A DNA stretch of 64,000 nt from Metellina segmentata (GCA_947359465.1 OX375882.1:54992509-55056508); one strand, 5' to 3'. Positions 44,827-55,560 are shown, counted from the first letter of the stretch. Translations and numbers: made by a program. The notes: generated from the letters alone by a model not told the origin.

Positions 44827-45183
44827 TAGACAACGGTAGTTGTCTACTAGTCTGGAAAGAACTCATTATAAGAGCAACGAGACTGGTAGGAGTCAGTTGC
44901 ATTGTAGTAGGAATGCAAGGCAAGACTGTCAGGAGCCATTCACATTCCGGTATTCAGTTACGAGAAAATTAATAGAACAGACACTTTTTCCCCTGGACGC
45001 CATTGAGAGCTGACGTATTTTTTCCGAGCAGAGACGACTGCTGCAGATAATGACGGAACTGTTTTAAAATATAACTCAACTGTACATAATAATTGTATAT
45101 ATTTATTCATTAAATGTCAATGTGCTGTAAGATTCGAAGTCTTTAATATAGACCTTACCAAACAGAACAACACGAATCTTACA
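44827..45183 (+). repeat. 5' LTR of the gypsy element
   Basis: Extends from TAGACAACGGTAG (itself partly palindromic with TTGTCTA) to CTTACA, five bases before the primer site. Compared with the 3' copy, which starts TGTAGGAATAC, the first 11 bases are absent. TG...CA ends are the LTR norm. Confidence 0.8.
44867..44897 (+). promoter_or_regulatory. LTR promoter: TATA box and initiator
   Basis: TATAAG at 44867-44872 is followed by the arthropod initiator TCAGT at 44893-44897, with the A at 44895, 28 bp from the TATA start. The spacing is right for RNA polymerase II and would put the U3/R border at about 44895. The 3' LTR piece ends after the TATA box but before the initiator. Confidence 0.65.
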
Positions 45184-45188
45184 AAAAA

Positions 45189-45206
45189 TGGGGGTTCGAC
45201 CGGGAT
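45189..45206 (+). other. Primer-binding site, tRNA-Pro-like
   Basis: TGGGGGTTCGACCGGGAT follows the 5' LTR after AAAAA. It starts with TGG, the complement of a tRNA 3' CCA, and resembles the well-known tRNA-Pro primer site of gammaretroviruses with two differences. A tRNA-Pro primer is therefore likely; the exact host tRNA cannot be checked here. Confidence 0.75.
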
Positions 45207-45541
45207 GTGAAAAACCGTTGACGACCGCGACGATTCTTCTCCTTCGTACGAGGGCGTGAACCTCCTTCCGCTCCAACTAAGGGTAGCGACGACGGATTAG
45301 CAGACCCCGAAAGCAGTGACGATTGAACCGGCCGGCGGAATGTTTTGACTCCCTATGCAAACCTGGACTTGTGTTTTAATCATCTGCAAGAACAGTTTCA
45401 TGACTTCTCCTGACGTGGTGCTGATGATAGACTGAAACGACAGAAAAGAAAACGCGTAGACGCAAAAGACGAGTTGACGGAAAAGACGGATAGAAGGAAC
45501 TTTCGAAACTGTGAGTACAGAATTTTGTTTTAATTGATGAC

Positions 45542-48500
45542 ATGGCATATTTAACTAAGGCCCGAAAAGCAGATTTGCTAACATTGATTGACGAATTAGG
45601 CCTAATAGTGCCAGCGAATCCCAAAGTAGCGCAGTGCTCGAAACTTATAATAGATTCTGAAAATTATGACGAGGAGATAACAAAAAATCTGTTGAGCGTT
45701 ATTAGAACTGAACGCGAAGAGAAAATTGAAGCCGAAAAACGCGCAGAGAAAATTGAAGCCGAAAAACCCGCAGAGAAAATTGAAGCCGAAAAACAAGCCC
45801 GCGAATTCGAATTAAGGAAACTCGAAATCGAAACTGCTAACGGACAAGGCAACAGTTATGGTAAAACTACCAGCCTATACAATAACGATTTATTGAAATT
45901 GATTAACCGTTACGAGACGAATAAGGATATTAGCTGTTATTTAACTTTATTTGAAAGACAGATTAGTCGTATCGAAATACCAAAAACGGAATGGGTTACA
46001 CATTTGTTGGGGTTACTCCCATTGGATTTGGCTAATCTTATCACGCGTGAGCCTGACGAAAAGGCTAATGACTATGAAAATGTCAAGAGATTATTGTTGA
46101 AACGTTTTAAATTAAATCCGGAACAATTTAGGCAAAATTTCCTTTCGCATAGAAAAGAAGCGTCTTCTACTTGGAATGACTTTGCTCATGATCTGAAAAA
46201 TTTCTTTGAAGAATGGACGAGTGGGTTGGAAGTATCAAATTACCAAGACCTTAAAGAACTCATGATTACCGATCAACTAAAACGAAAAATACCCAATGAC
46301 GTTCGAGACCATTTTATAGACGAGCTACCGAAAATAACGAAAATAGACCAACTCGTCAATAAATTAGACGAATATGAAGCGGCTCGATGTCATTTAAAAC
46401 CCAATAGAGATTCGAAAACATCAGACGATAAATATAAGAAGCGTTTCAATAGGGATTTTGACAAATTAAAGCCTCGATCTTTCGTGCGCCCTGAACAAAC
46501 TAACACCAATCATATAAAATGTTACAACTGCAATGAATATGGACATAAGTCGATAAATTGTGAAAAGAAAACTGAGGGTGTGAGATGCTTTAAATGTAAA
46601 AATTATGGGCACAAGGCCGACGTGTGTCCCAAAAGAGATGTAAATAGAACTTTAATTAATAGCCCTTTTAATTCTCGTACTAAGCTAAGAAAATATGTTG
46701 AAATGTGCGGGAAAAGATCTAATGCGCTAATCGACACAGGAAGTGATGTGTCAATGATAAAATATGAATTTTATGTTGAAATTGGATCCCCAAAATTGAG
46801 TTTTGATAATGTGACTTTAATGGGTATAGGAGGAGAACACATTTCTCCTCTAGGTTTCTTTTCTACTGAAATTATTATTGATGACTGCATTATTGTTACT
46901 GATGTTTATGTTTTAAAAAATTTACCTGATCATATTGTTCTTGGGTTCGATTGCATAAATAAGTTAAATCTTACTTTATCAGAGAGCGGAATTCATGTTT
47001 TGAGCAGACGCGATAATTTTCGAGTGAATTACGCAAGAATTGTTAATTTAGCGAACACTTCAGATTCAACTAAAATTCAAACTGAAACTCATCTCGAAGT
47101 AACTAATCGTCTGGAACCAAACACTAAGTTGGAGACAAAACGAACCATAGCAGAAGATAACATGTTTTACTTTTCTTGTCACCACAAATCAGAAAATGTT
47201 AATTTAGCGGAAAGTTTCCTAACTACAATGTTTAACGCTGTGACATTTGACGAATTAGATCTAAATCATGTTTCTTGCGTTAAGCAGAAGGAGGAACTGA
47301 CAAAACTTATCAGCCAATATAAACCGTGTAAGACGAGAAGTACGAACTTGGAAATGAACATTATTTTGACTGACGAGGTCCCCATAAGCCAGCGTTCACG
47401 CAGAATGCCGTTCGCTGAGCAAAAAATAGTTGAAACTCAAACACAACAGTGGTTGAAAGATGGCATCATTAAGCCTGGCTGCTCTGATTTCTCAGCCCCT
47501 ATCGTGTTGTGTAAGAAGAAAGACGGTTCTTCTAGACTCTGTATTGACTATAGGAAATTGAATAAGAAAATTATTAAAGATAGATTTCCCTTACCCCTAA
47601 TAGAAGACGTTTTAGATAATTTGGAAGAAGCTAAAGTTTTCACTTCCCTTGATTTAAAAAACGGATTTTTTCATGTAGATGTAAATGAGAAAAGTACCAA
47701 GTATACATCTTTCGTTACACATGAAGGGCAATATGAATTTCTGAAGGTCCCTTTTGGTTTATCGGTTAGTCCCAGTGTTTTCCAGCGGTACATATACACG
47801 GTATTTAGAGATCTTTTAAGGGATAACACTCTCGTTATCTACATGGACGACATGATAATTCCCTCACGAGATGAGAAAGAAGGAATCGAGAAACTTAAAC
47901 GTGTTTTAAAAATATCATCGGAATATGGATTAGAATTGAATTTTCAGAAATGTCAATTTCTTAAACGAAAAATAGAGTTTCTTGGTTATGTAATAGAAGA
48001 CGGGACAATTCGACCCTCCCCAGCTAAGACGTTGGCTGTACAGAAATTTCCACAACCACAAACAACTAAACAATTGCAAAGTTTCCTTGGTCTTTCAGGA
48101 TACTTTAGGAAGTTTATTCCTCAATATGCCAAAGTGGCCAAACCTTTGAGTGATTTACTCAGAAACAATACAGAATTTAGGTTTGGGCCAGAACAAAAAG
48201 AAGCATTTCATATTTTAAAGGAAATGTTGTCACAAAGCCCAGTACTACACATTTTTCGCCAGGGAGCGACTCTAGAACTGCATACTGATGCAAGTAGCCA
48301 AGGATTTGGGGCGGTGCTCCTCCAACAGTCAGACGACGGGAAGTTTTACCCAATATACTATAAGAGCCAAAAAACAACCCCTCAACAAGAGAAGTATAGT
48401 AGTTACGAACTAGAGGTACTTGCCGTAATTGAGGCTCTTAAACACTTCAGGAACTACCTTTTAGGCTCGAAATTTAAAATATTCACCGACTGCTTAGCAT

Positions 48501-49876
48501 TTCAGAAAACTATGGAAAAAAAGGATTTAACCCCTAAAATTGCAAGATGGTCTCTTTTCTTAGAAGAATTTGACTATGAAATAGTCCACAAACCTGGTAA
48601 ACAAATGGCCCACGTGGATGCACTCAGTAGATACCCTGTAATGCAAGTGATGCAAGTCATTGCAGATGACGGAATAACTCATAAAATAATTGCTTCCCAA
48701 TCCAATGACGACCACATTACCGCAATTAAAAAACTGATAGAAGATGGAAGTAATTCAGATTATTTTACAAAAAACGGTGTCGTGTATAAATACGATAATG
48801 ATCGTGAACTTTTAGTTGTCCCCAGAGCTATGCAAGACGAAATAATACGACATGCACACGAGAAAGGACATTTCGCTGTAAATAAAACTGAAGAGGTAGT
48901 TAAGCGTGAATTTTTTATTCCTAAATTGAGGAAACATGTTGAAGATTTTATAAGTAATTGTGTACCATGCATACTCAGTAATAAGAAGCTAGGAAAGGCT
49001 GAAGGATTTCTAAATCCAATTCCTAAAGAGGACGTTCCATTATACACTTATCACATTGATTTCATAGGTCCGTTACCTTCAACATCTAAGAACTATCAGT
49101 ATATCTTCACGGTAGTAGACGCATTCACAAAATTCACTTGGTTATATCCTACCAAATCTACGACATCAGGTGACGCAATAAATAAACTCAAACAACAACA
49201 AAATAGTTTTGGAAATCCTGCGAGGATAATCTCGGATAGAGGATCCACTTTTACATCTAAAGAATTTACAGATTTTTGTTGCGAAAACGGGATTGAACAC
49301 CTAAAAATCTCAACAGGAATCCCAAGAGGCAATGGACAAGTAGAAAGAATGCACAAAACCCTGATTCCAGTGTTATCCAAACTTTCAATTGAAGAACCGA
49401 TCAAATGGTTCAAACACGTTGACGCCGTACAAAGAATACTCAATAGTACAACCTCCAGAAGCACAAGATGGACACCCTTCGAACTTTTGACAGGTGTGAA
49501 AATGCGAAACAAAGAAGATCTCAAGATAGTCCAGCTTTTAGAAGAAGAATATACTGAAGTTTTTCTAGAGAAGAGGAAGAAATTAAGAGACGATGCCAAA
49601 GAGAATATCCTAAAAATTCAGGAAGAGAATAAAAGAACGTATGATAAGAAGAGGAAGAAACCTCATCAATACAAAGAGGGCGATCTTATTGCTATTCAGC
49701 GGACTCAATTTGGTGTCGGAATGAAATTACGACCGAAATTCTTAGGACCATATCGAGTGAAGAAAGTGAAACCCCATGATCGCTATGACGTTGAGAAAGT
49801 TGGAAACCATGAAGGACCGAACTTGACGTCGACAGCAGCTGACCATATGAAGTCGTGGTTCAATAACAAATACTGA
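45542..49876 (+). CDS. Gypsy gag-pol polyprotein
   Basis: One 1444-residue frame encoding capsid and all replication enzymes. Residues about 58-85 repeat the charged motif EKIEAEK three times, predicted coiled coil. Gag ends in two CCHC zinc knuckles (about 327-340 and 349-362). The protease has LIDTGSD at about 396. Reverse transcriptase runs about 600-800 with YMDD at 767. RNase H starts near 913 (LHTDASSQGFGAV). Integrase has an HHCC finger (about 1103-1147) and a D,D-35-E core (HIDFIGPLP, SDRGSTF, GQVERMHK at about 1174-1267), then a GPY/F-type module (FLGPYRV). Gag and pol are fused without a frameshift. No stop interrupts it. Reverse-strand frames across it are shadows. Confidence 0.97.
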   Translation: MAYLTKARKADLLTLIDELGLIVPANPKVAQCSKLIIDSENYDEEITKNLLSVIRTEREEKIEAEKRAEKIEAEKPAEKIEAEKQAREFELRKLEIETANGQGNSYGKTTSLYNNDLLKLINRYETNKDISCYLTLFERQISRIEIPKTEWVTHLLGLLPLDLANLITREPDEKANDYENVKRLLLKRFKLNPEQFRQNFLSHRKEASSTWNDFAHDLKNFFEEWTSGLEVSNYQDLKELMITDQLKRKIPNDVRDHFIDELPKITKIDQLVNKLDEYEAARCHLKPNRDSKTSDDKYKKRFNRDFDKLKPRSFVRPEQTNTNHIKCYNCNEYGHKSINCEKKTEGVRCFKCKNYGHKADVCPKRDVNRTLINSPFNSRTKLRKYVEMCGKRSNALIDTGSDVSMIKYEFYVEIGSPKLSFDNVTLMGIGGEHISPLGFFSTEIIIDDCIIVTDVYVLKNLPDHIVLGFDCINKLNLTLSESGIHVLSRRDNFRVNYARIVNLANTSDSTKIQTETHLEVTNRLEPNTKLETKRTIAEDNMFYFSCHHKSENVNLAESFLTTMFNAVTFDELDLNHVSCVKQKEELTKLISQYKPCKTRSTNLEMNIILTDEVPISQRSRRMPFAEQKIVETQTQQWLKDGIIKPGCSDFSAPIVLCKKKDGSSRLCIDYRKLNKKIIKDRFPLPLIEDVLDNLEEAKVFTSLDLKNGFFHVDVNEKSTKYTSFVTHEGQYEFLKVPFGLSVSPSVFQRYIYTVFRDLLRDNTLVIYMDDMIIPSRDEKEGIEKLKRVLKISSEYGLELNFQKCQFLKRKIEFLGYVIEDGTIRPSPAKTLAVQKFPQPQTTKQLQSFLGLSGYFRKFIPQYAKVAKPLSDLLRNNTEFRFGPEQKEAFHILKEMLSQSPVLHIFRQGATLELHTDASSQGFGAVLLQQSDDGKFYPIYYKSQKTTPQQEKYSSYELEVLAVIEALKHFRNYLLGSKFKIFTDCLAFQKTMEKKDLTPKIARWSLFLEEFDYEIVHKPGKQMAHVDALSRYPVMQVMQVIADDGITHKIIASQSNDDHITAIKKLIEDGSNSDYFTKNGVVYKYDNDRELLVVPRAMQDEIIRHAHEKGHFAVNKTEEVVKREFFIPKLRKHVEDFISNCVPCILSNKKLGKAEGFLNPIPKEDVPLYTYHIDFIGPLPSTSKNYQYIFTVVDAFTKFTWLYPTKSTTSGDAINKLKQQQNSFGNPARIISDRGSTFTSKEFTDFCCENGIEHLKISTGIPRGNGQVERMHKTLIPVLSKLSIEEPIKWFKHVDAVQRILNSTTSRSTRWTPFELLTGVKMRNKEDLKIVQLLEEEYTEVFLEKRKKLRDDAKENILKIQEENKRTYDKKRKKPHQYKEGDLIAIQRTQFGVGMKLRPKFLGPYRVKKVKPHDRYDVEKVGNHEGPNLTSTAADHMKSWFNNKY

Positions 49877-49966
49877 ATCAATGTATTCCCAGATACTGTT
49901 TTGTGTTTTTTTTTTTTAGGTTTGTTGTGTTCCTTTCGAGGACGAAAGATCATCAGGATGGCCGGT

Positions 49967-50036
49967 TGTAGGAATACTAGACAACGGTAGTTGTCTACTA
50001 GTCTGGAAAGAACTCATTATAAGAGCAACGAGACTG
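49967..50036 (+). repeat. 3' LTR fragment of the gypsy element
   Basis: Starts TGTAGGAATACTAGAC after a purine-containing stretch (CAGGATGGCCGGT), the likely polypurine-tract region. It is identical to the 5' LTR for 59 bp and then stops abruptly at GAGACTG, before the initiator. Confidence 0.8.
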
Positions 50037-51626
50037 TTTCCTGTAAAAATACATACTTATTGCAGCCAGATTTCCCATCAATGTTTTTTATTTCGTAGCA
50101 CTCTTGCACCACGAATGCGATATTTCCAAATTCTATCATCAGTATGAACAGCTGACAAATCATATTAATACGAAATACATGATGAAATTCCTTTCAAGCA
50201 AACACATTTTTTCTCTTGAAAATTCTATTCCGAATGTGAAATAACGACTAGTTTGAAAATTATATATCTGCAGTACAGACGAAGCAAATCGATAAATCTA
50301 TCACAATTTCATTCCGTATTCTCAGGGTTTAAGAAAACAAAATCTGTTTTTAACGAATGTTTGTGAAAAGCTAATTTGATAAAGAATAACATCAACTCGA
50401 AAAGTAAACATCGATCCTTGTTAGAATATTTTATAAGCGTGATATTATTTCAATATCAACAAAGTTTCAGGTAAAATTCGCTTTATTCCAACTGCCATGC
50501 AATCTTAAATTGATTATTCGTGGTACTTTTTTTTAAATTCAGAGATCCGTCATATAAATGAAACTACGTACCTATGTAGAATGATACATGATTCTTTGCT
50601 AGTGAGTACAGTTTTCTATACAATCCGATAGTAAATTTCAAACTTCAAAAACATGTACGTTTTGCTGATTTAAATTTCCTAAAAATGAAAACTACGACAA
50701 AAAAATTTTAAATCTGTCAATTACAACATATGTGTGTGTGGTTTCACATCTTATTTTAACGTAAACTGTCTTATTTTAAAATAATTTGATTTTAGCGTTA
50801 CCTTCTTTTTCAAGTAAGACATTCTTTTTTATAAAAAAAAGTTTTGTTTTGCACGTTGATTTATTTTTATGAAACTGAAATCTTCAACAATATTATCAAA
50901 ACCAATCACTTTTATGTAAAGTTGGTTGAAATATAAACAAACATCGAAAAAAGGAATGCGTCTCTTAACAATATTATGGAGAAAATAAACAATTCGTTAT
51001 GAAATTAGAAAATTAAACATTAATTTAGAAGTTGCGAGATTCCAAGAAGCAATGTAACCCTTTATTAACAGTGGTTTTATTTTGCTTAAATAGACTTGTT
51101 TCTTTACAAAATACAAAAGGTAAGTTATGCAAAATAAATGTTTTTAGTCATTTAACATTTTAAGTCAGATACCTATAAATTATTTAGATATTTGACTTAA
51201 AAATGACTCTAAATTAATGTTTAATTTTCTAATTCATATTTTGGAAAGAAACAAAAAAAAATAAGATCAATTATAAGTATTATAGAATTTAATCTGAATT
51301 CTTTTACTATAACTTTTTGGAGAAAGTGTTTTTCCAGCAGTACTGGTGAAACATTTTTTTTTGTGTGGAAAAAATTGCTTTACAGCAATACTGGTAAAAA
51401 CAATCTCATTTGCTTACTACCTCAATAAAGAAAAACACTCAACGTTATTCCTATGGGGATTTCGAACGGCTTTACACACCTAGGACAAATAGAGCGGGCA
51501 TTGATATGCAGCTTACGTTACCCGAAGGGTTCTAAAGAATAAGTGTACCGAATTTGGTACCGATTGCTCAAACGGTGTTGTTTTGTATAGGGAACAGACA
51601 GACAGATGTCATGGTTTATAGATATA
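50037..51626. other. AT-rich spacer, nothing coding
   Basis: No gene or complete element. The stretch 51530-51610 (GGTTCTAAAGAATAAGTGTA, then GTGTTGTTTTGTATAGGGAA) resembles the 5'-proximal part of the family B Helitrons in reverse, so a worn copy may be present. Confidence 0.4.
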
Positions 51627-52451
51627 CAGTGTTCTAAAAGTTCCCGTACTGACGATTCTAGAATTTATTATACAAAATCAACAAACTCTAAAACAGTTAT
51701 TTTTATGCTAATGGTGAAAAGCACTTTTAACATAACAAAGGAAAACAATTTGGACTTGCGTTTATAATAAATGTTTAGAATTTCTTCCCTTACCTTGAAG
51801 GCAAAGCTGAAGTCGTTTGCTCATATTTTTAGAAACGCGTTTCAAAATGCTGGGAGTGACTTCTTGTATCCTTTGAGTAATGACAATTTTCTGATCACCT
51901 ATTGTTTTGTGATTATCTTCATAAACTTTGTTCTTTAAATATCCGTACAGAAAAAAGTCTGGGATACACAGATCAGGAACGAGGTGGCCAATGGTTTCTT
52001 GAGATGAGTCGATCGAGGAAAAAAACTTTAAGCAAGCCCATAGTTTCATAACTTGTATGGCAGGTTGTAACGTCATGTTGGAACCAAGAGTCTCGTTCAT
52101 TCACTTCTAATAAAACAACAAATTGTTGAATAAGTTGACATAGCGTATCTTTACTCGCTATTGCATCATTTGGATATTTAAGTCGCCAAAATTCTTTACA
52201 TCTTTCATATTATTTACATTCAAAATAAGCCTCAAACAGCGTAATTCTCTGAATGCTTGATAAATTCATCTTGCAATGAAGAACAAATGACGTGGAACTT
52301 AATTATCGCACAACTTGAGTGCGAAGAAAATCAAACGATAAAAATTAAAGTGTCTATAAAACTATAAGCAGACGATAAAATTCAATAGTTAAAAAAAAAC
52401 GAGCAATCGATTTTTTTTAAGTTGGAGTACAGGAACTTTTAGGACACCTTG
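51627..52451 (-). mobile_element. Internally deleted mariner-type transposon
   Basis: 825 bp flanked by TA (51625-51626 and 52452-52453). The inverted repeats read CAGTGTTCTAAAAGTTCC (left) and GGAACTTTTAGGACACCTTG (right). The minus strand keeps the C-terminal third of a transposase (51762-52100): PDLCIPDFFLYGYLKNKVY, which covers the third catalytic aspartate region, and a final GKGRNSKHLL like that of the DD41D protein. The N-terminal half is lost. Confidence 0.88.
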
Positions 52452-52453
52452 TA

Positions 52454-53389
52454 GTTTTTTTGTTCTATGTAATGAATAATTTCGTGTTTGTACGATGTAG
52501 TTTATGCTGTGTAATAGTAGTGCGCTTTTTATTTGTCTGTTGTAACTGTACTTTTGACCTTATTTCACTGTCATGTAACTGGAGTTACATGAGTAACTAT
52601 TTGATAGATTATATGAGGCTGTCAGAGAAAGAGTGGCCTAACCAACTCCAACATACTCAATGGAGAAAATCGCGATTTTCTTGCTTCCATTTTTTAAATA
52701 TTTTTATTTATGTGCAATATATGATTTGAGATTCTGAAAATTTATTTAACAGTGATCAATAATAAGTTATTTTGTAATTTTAGAAGACGAACCTGCACAT
52801 TTCAACTAAAGTGAAAGATTGAAATAAGAGGTAAAATAAAATGTTTGGGATTTTGTGGGTTAAGCCACTATTGCTTTGATAGCCTCATTTTTAAATAAAA
52901 TAATAGATACTGAAAATGTCAATAAGTTTTTCGCGCAAATAAAAATAAATCTTAGTAAAATATGTCGATGTATTATTACCTTAGAGATACGTTGGTATTT
53001 GAATTTTACGTCGCACTAGAGAAACACATAGAGTATGTATTAAAACTGAATGAGCAAAGGTAATCTCTTTATGCGACCAGGATCATGTAAAAAATTAGTA
53101 GCAACTTGACTCTTTAATTTTGTCTGTTGGAAGAAACAAACATTCATCATCTGATTGGTCCGGGTGACAGAAGTAGAAGACTTCGTCGATTTCACCATGT
53201 TTGACGCCACTCTATAGAAAGAGGTATTCATACATCTACCCTGTCACAAAATGGTATGTCTTTAAACGAAGCGATAAAATGCGCCTAGTTGACCAACCAA
53301 AATAATTTTTCACAGAGCAGTCACGTGACTGCTAGTCGACAGTCCGGTCCCACTTTTTGGAACTCATATTCATAGCAATGCTTAGTTAT
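52454..53389. other. AT-rich spacer, nothing recognised
   Basis: The plus frame 52460-52729 has hydrophobic stretches but no initiation or splice support and no domain. No element ends were found. Confidence 0.45.
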
Positions 53390-53500
53390 TTTTATTCCAC
53401 GTCTATAGAGCAACACAACGGGCTATTGGCGACGATTCAGGATCAGCTTCAAAATGTAAAATCCAAGGACAAGTTCTCGTAAAACCTCGGTCAAATGACA
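53390..53500 (-). repeat. SINE 3' fragment
   Basis: GAGCAACACAACGGGCTATT, then GGCGACGATTCAGGATCAG and CTCGGTCAAATGACAAGA, is the tail-proximal SINE body in reverse orientation. The head is missing. Confidence 0.65.
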
Positions 53501-53619
53501 AGATAACTTTAAAGAATTGCTTTTAAAATTTATTTGTAATTACTATGGTATGATTATCTGGTTTATTTACACAGAAATTTCAGTAAGAAAGTACTTTTAA
53601 AGTTAGTTAACGGTCCAGC

Positions 53620-54215
53620 GCTAAAAAAAATGCGAAAATTATTTCTGTTCAAAAGCGAAATACGTTCTCAAAACCATTCAGATTTCTCGTCCCGAATCTT
53701 TAAGCAGCCCTTAATGGTCCCAACCTACCAGAACGTTGAAAAATTATTGCAATTGATTAAGTGGGGAAAAAAATATAGAGGAGCAGGCTCTAAAAAAGAA
53801 GAGAAGCTGGAATGTCCACTCAAGCAGAAGTCTCGTTTAGCGTAGAAGAAGAAAATCAGCGTTTTGATGACGTCTCTTAATGACGTCATTTATCGCGCGG
53901 CATGCCGGTCGAGATTCCAGAGGCCCTTGGTGTGTTATTAAAAAAAGGGGGTGCCATCATTAGGCAGGGATTAAAAGGGATCTCCCGGAGTTATTGGAAT
54001 GCTTGTGGTGGAGGGAATTCTTGAGAGTCATTACCGACGACAGGGAATGATCCCGTAAGTAATAACAGGCTTGATTGTGTTGATGCAGCCAGTCCGTCGG
54101 ACGACGGCGGGGTTGCTCTCCACCCCCCCCCCCCTTTCCGATCCCCCTGTTTGGTCGCCAAGATGCACACAGACCCCGACTTGCTCAATTCCTGCATACT
54201 GTAAAGCACAGTGAA
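53620..54215. other. GC-rich island, unassigned
   Basis: Much richer in G and C than its flanks, with TGACGTCA-like words (GATGACGTC near 53867, AATGACGTCATTTATCGCGC near 53879) and a C homopolymer at 54124-54134. Frames on either strand (53630-53845 plus, 53991-54209 minus) show no known domain. The words match the CRE/ATF half-site pattern, so a promoter or conserved regulatory block is possible. Confidence 0.35.
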
Positions 54216-54327
54216 AGCGAAAATGTATTTTAGGATTAATAATGTAAGAAATCAGAGCATGACATCATAGCCCCGTTATTAATAAAATTAAAAGTTAATA
54301 AAATTAAAAGTTAATAAAATTATCCGT

Positions 54328-54497
54328 TTACCCCTCCAAGTGACGACGAGATATCTCGTCCATCAAGATATAGCCGACATTGAGTTCGAGACGAGATATA
54401 AGGATCTAGTCAGTTATCTTCTTATGACGAGGTATCTCGTCATATCCATCAAGAACTTCTCGGAGTTTGACAATGAGGCGACAACCAGGAAAGTTGA
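54328..54497. mobile_element. TTAA-type palindrome MITE in tandem unit 1
   Basis: Left end TTTACCCCTCCAAGTGACG, right end ACAACCAGGAAAGTTGATGG. It has the perfect GACGAGATATCTCGTC at 54345-54360. The terminal TTAA motifs have decayed to TTTA and TTGA. Confidence 0.75.
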
Positions 54498-54644
54498 TGG
54501 CCCAGGGATAGATTTTAGATAAAAGTAATACCATCGTGAGAAACTTACTTATGATCTTAACTGAAGGATTCATAATGTAAAAAATCAATGCATAATATTA
54601 TAGCCCCGTTATTAATAAAACCAAAAATTAACATAATTACCCAT

Positions 54645-54843
54645 TTAACCCTCCAAGTAGTGAAGACGAGATAACTCGTCCATCACGATCTAACCGATTT
54701 TGCTAATGACGAGGTATTTCGTCATCAAGATACTGTTAAATGTTTGCTGTAGACCAGATAAAGATCTGGTCATTTATCTTCTGCAAGATATTTCGTCCAT
54801 CAAGATCGATCGTCCACGAGATTGAGAAGTCCAGAAGGGTTAA
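54645..54843. mobile_element. TTAA-type palindrome MITE in tandem unit 2
   Basis: TTAA at 54645-54648 followed by CCCTCCAAGTAG; right end CCAGAAGGGTTAA with TTAA at 54840-54843, then TGGCCCAGGAACAG. Neighbouring units lack the element and read ...CATTTAATGG-like, so the target was the TTAA inside the unit. Confidence 0.82.
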
Positions 54844-55560
54844 TGGCCCAGGAACAGATTCAAATCAATGTAATATCGCTGTGATACATTGCTTAAAGAT
54901 TCAATAATGTAAGAAACAGTGCATAACAATATAGCTAAGCTATTATTAAAACCAAAAGTCAATAAAATTAGCCACGTAATGGCCCAACAACAGATTCCGA
55001 TCAATACAATAACATTGCGAAATCTTATTTAAGAACTAAAATGTTACAAATCAGTGCATGACATTATAGCCCCCGCTTTTAATTCAACCAAAAGTCACTA
55101 CTTATATAATAAATAGCCCAGAAACGGATTCAGATCAATGCAATATCGTTGTGAAATCGCACTTAAGAATCAATAATCAAAGAAATCAGCGCATAACTTT
55201 AAAGAATTAATTAACTATTAATAAAACCAAAAGTCAACGAAACTGGCCATTAAATGGAACAGAAACAGATTCAGATCAATGTAGTAACATAGTCGTGAAA
55301 TCTTATTCAATGATTTATAATGTAAGAAATCAGTGCATTCACATTATATCCGTTATTAATCGAGCCAAAGGTCATTAAAATTAACCATTTAGTGGTAAAG
55401 GAACAGATTCAGGTCAATATAATATCGTTGTGAACATTTTACTTAAGGATAAATAATGTAAAAGAAATCAGTGCACAACGCCTCCGCTCCTATAAAGAAC
55501 AAAAATCATAAAATTAGACATTTAATAGCTCAGGAACATATCGTCACTCAAAGTGCAAAA

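Larger units (their letters stand above)
44827..50036 (+). mobile_element. Ty3/gypsy LTR retrotransposon with truncated LTRs
   Basis: Order: 5' LTR (missing its first bases), primer-binding site, leader, one gag-pol frame, untranslated 3' segment, and the first 70 bp of a 3' LTR. The two LTR pieces share an identical 59-bp stretch (44827-44885 and 49978-50036). The pol order protease-RT-RNase H-integrase places it in Ty3/gypsy (Metaviridae-like). No env frame follows. Loss of most of the 3' LTR would prevent ordinary replication of this copy, even though the protein frame is open. No target duplication could be seen because both outer ends are incomplete. Confidence 0.93.
54220..55560. repeat. 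Decayed tandem array, about 115-125 bp unit, with MITEs
   Basis: A unit recurs that includes GTAAGAAATCAGTGCATAAC, CATTATAGCCCCGTTATTAA, AAAGTCAATAAAATTA and GGAACAGATTCAGATCAATG. At least seven diverged units are seen. The first two carry a TTAA MITE at the same internal position (54328-54497 and 54645-54843). Later units have simple CATTTAATGG-like sites there. Confidence 0.8.

Noticed and set aside
45376..49599. Several minus-strand frames of 60-167 codons across the gypsy element
   Set aside because: Antisense shadows of the gag-pol frame.
49877..50036. Env-like gene after gag-pol
   Set aside because: Only about 90 bp separate the stop codon from the 3' LTR piece; there is no room for an envelope frame.
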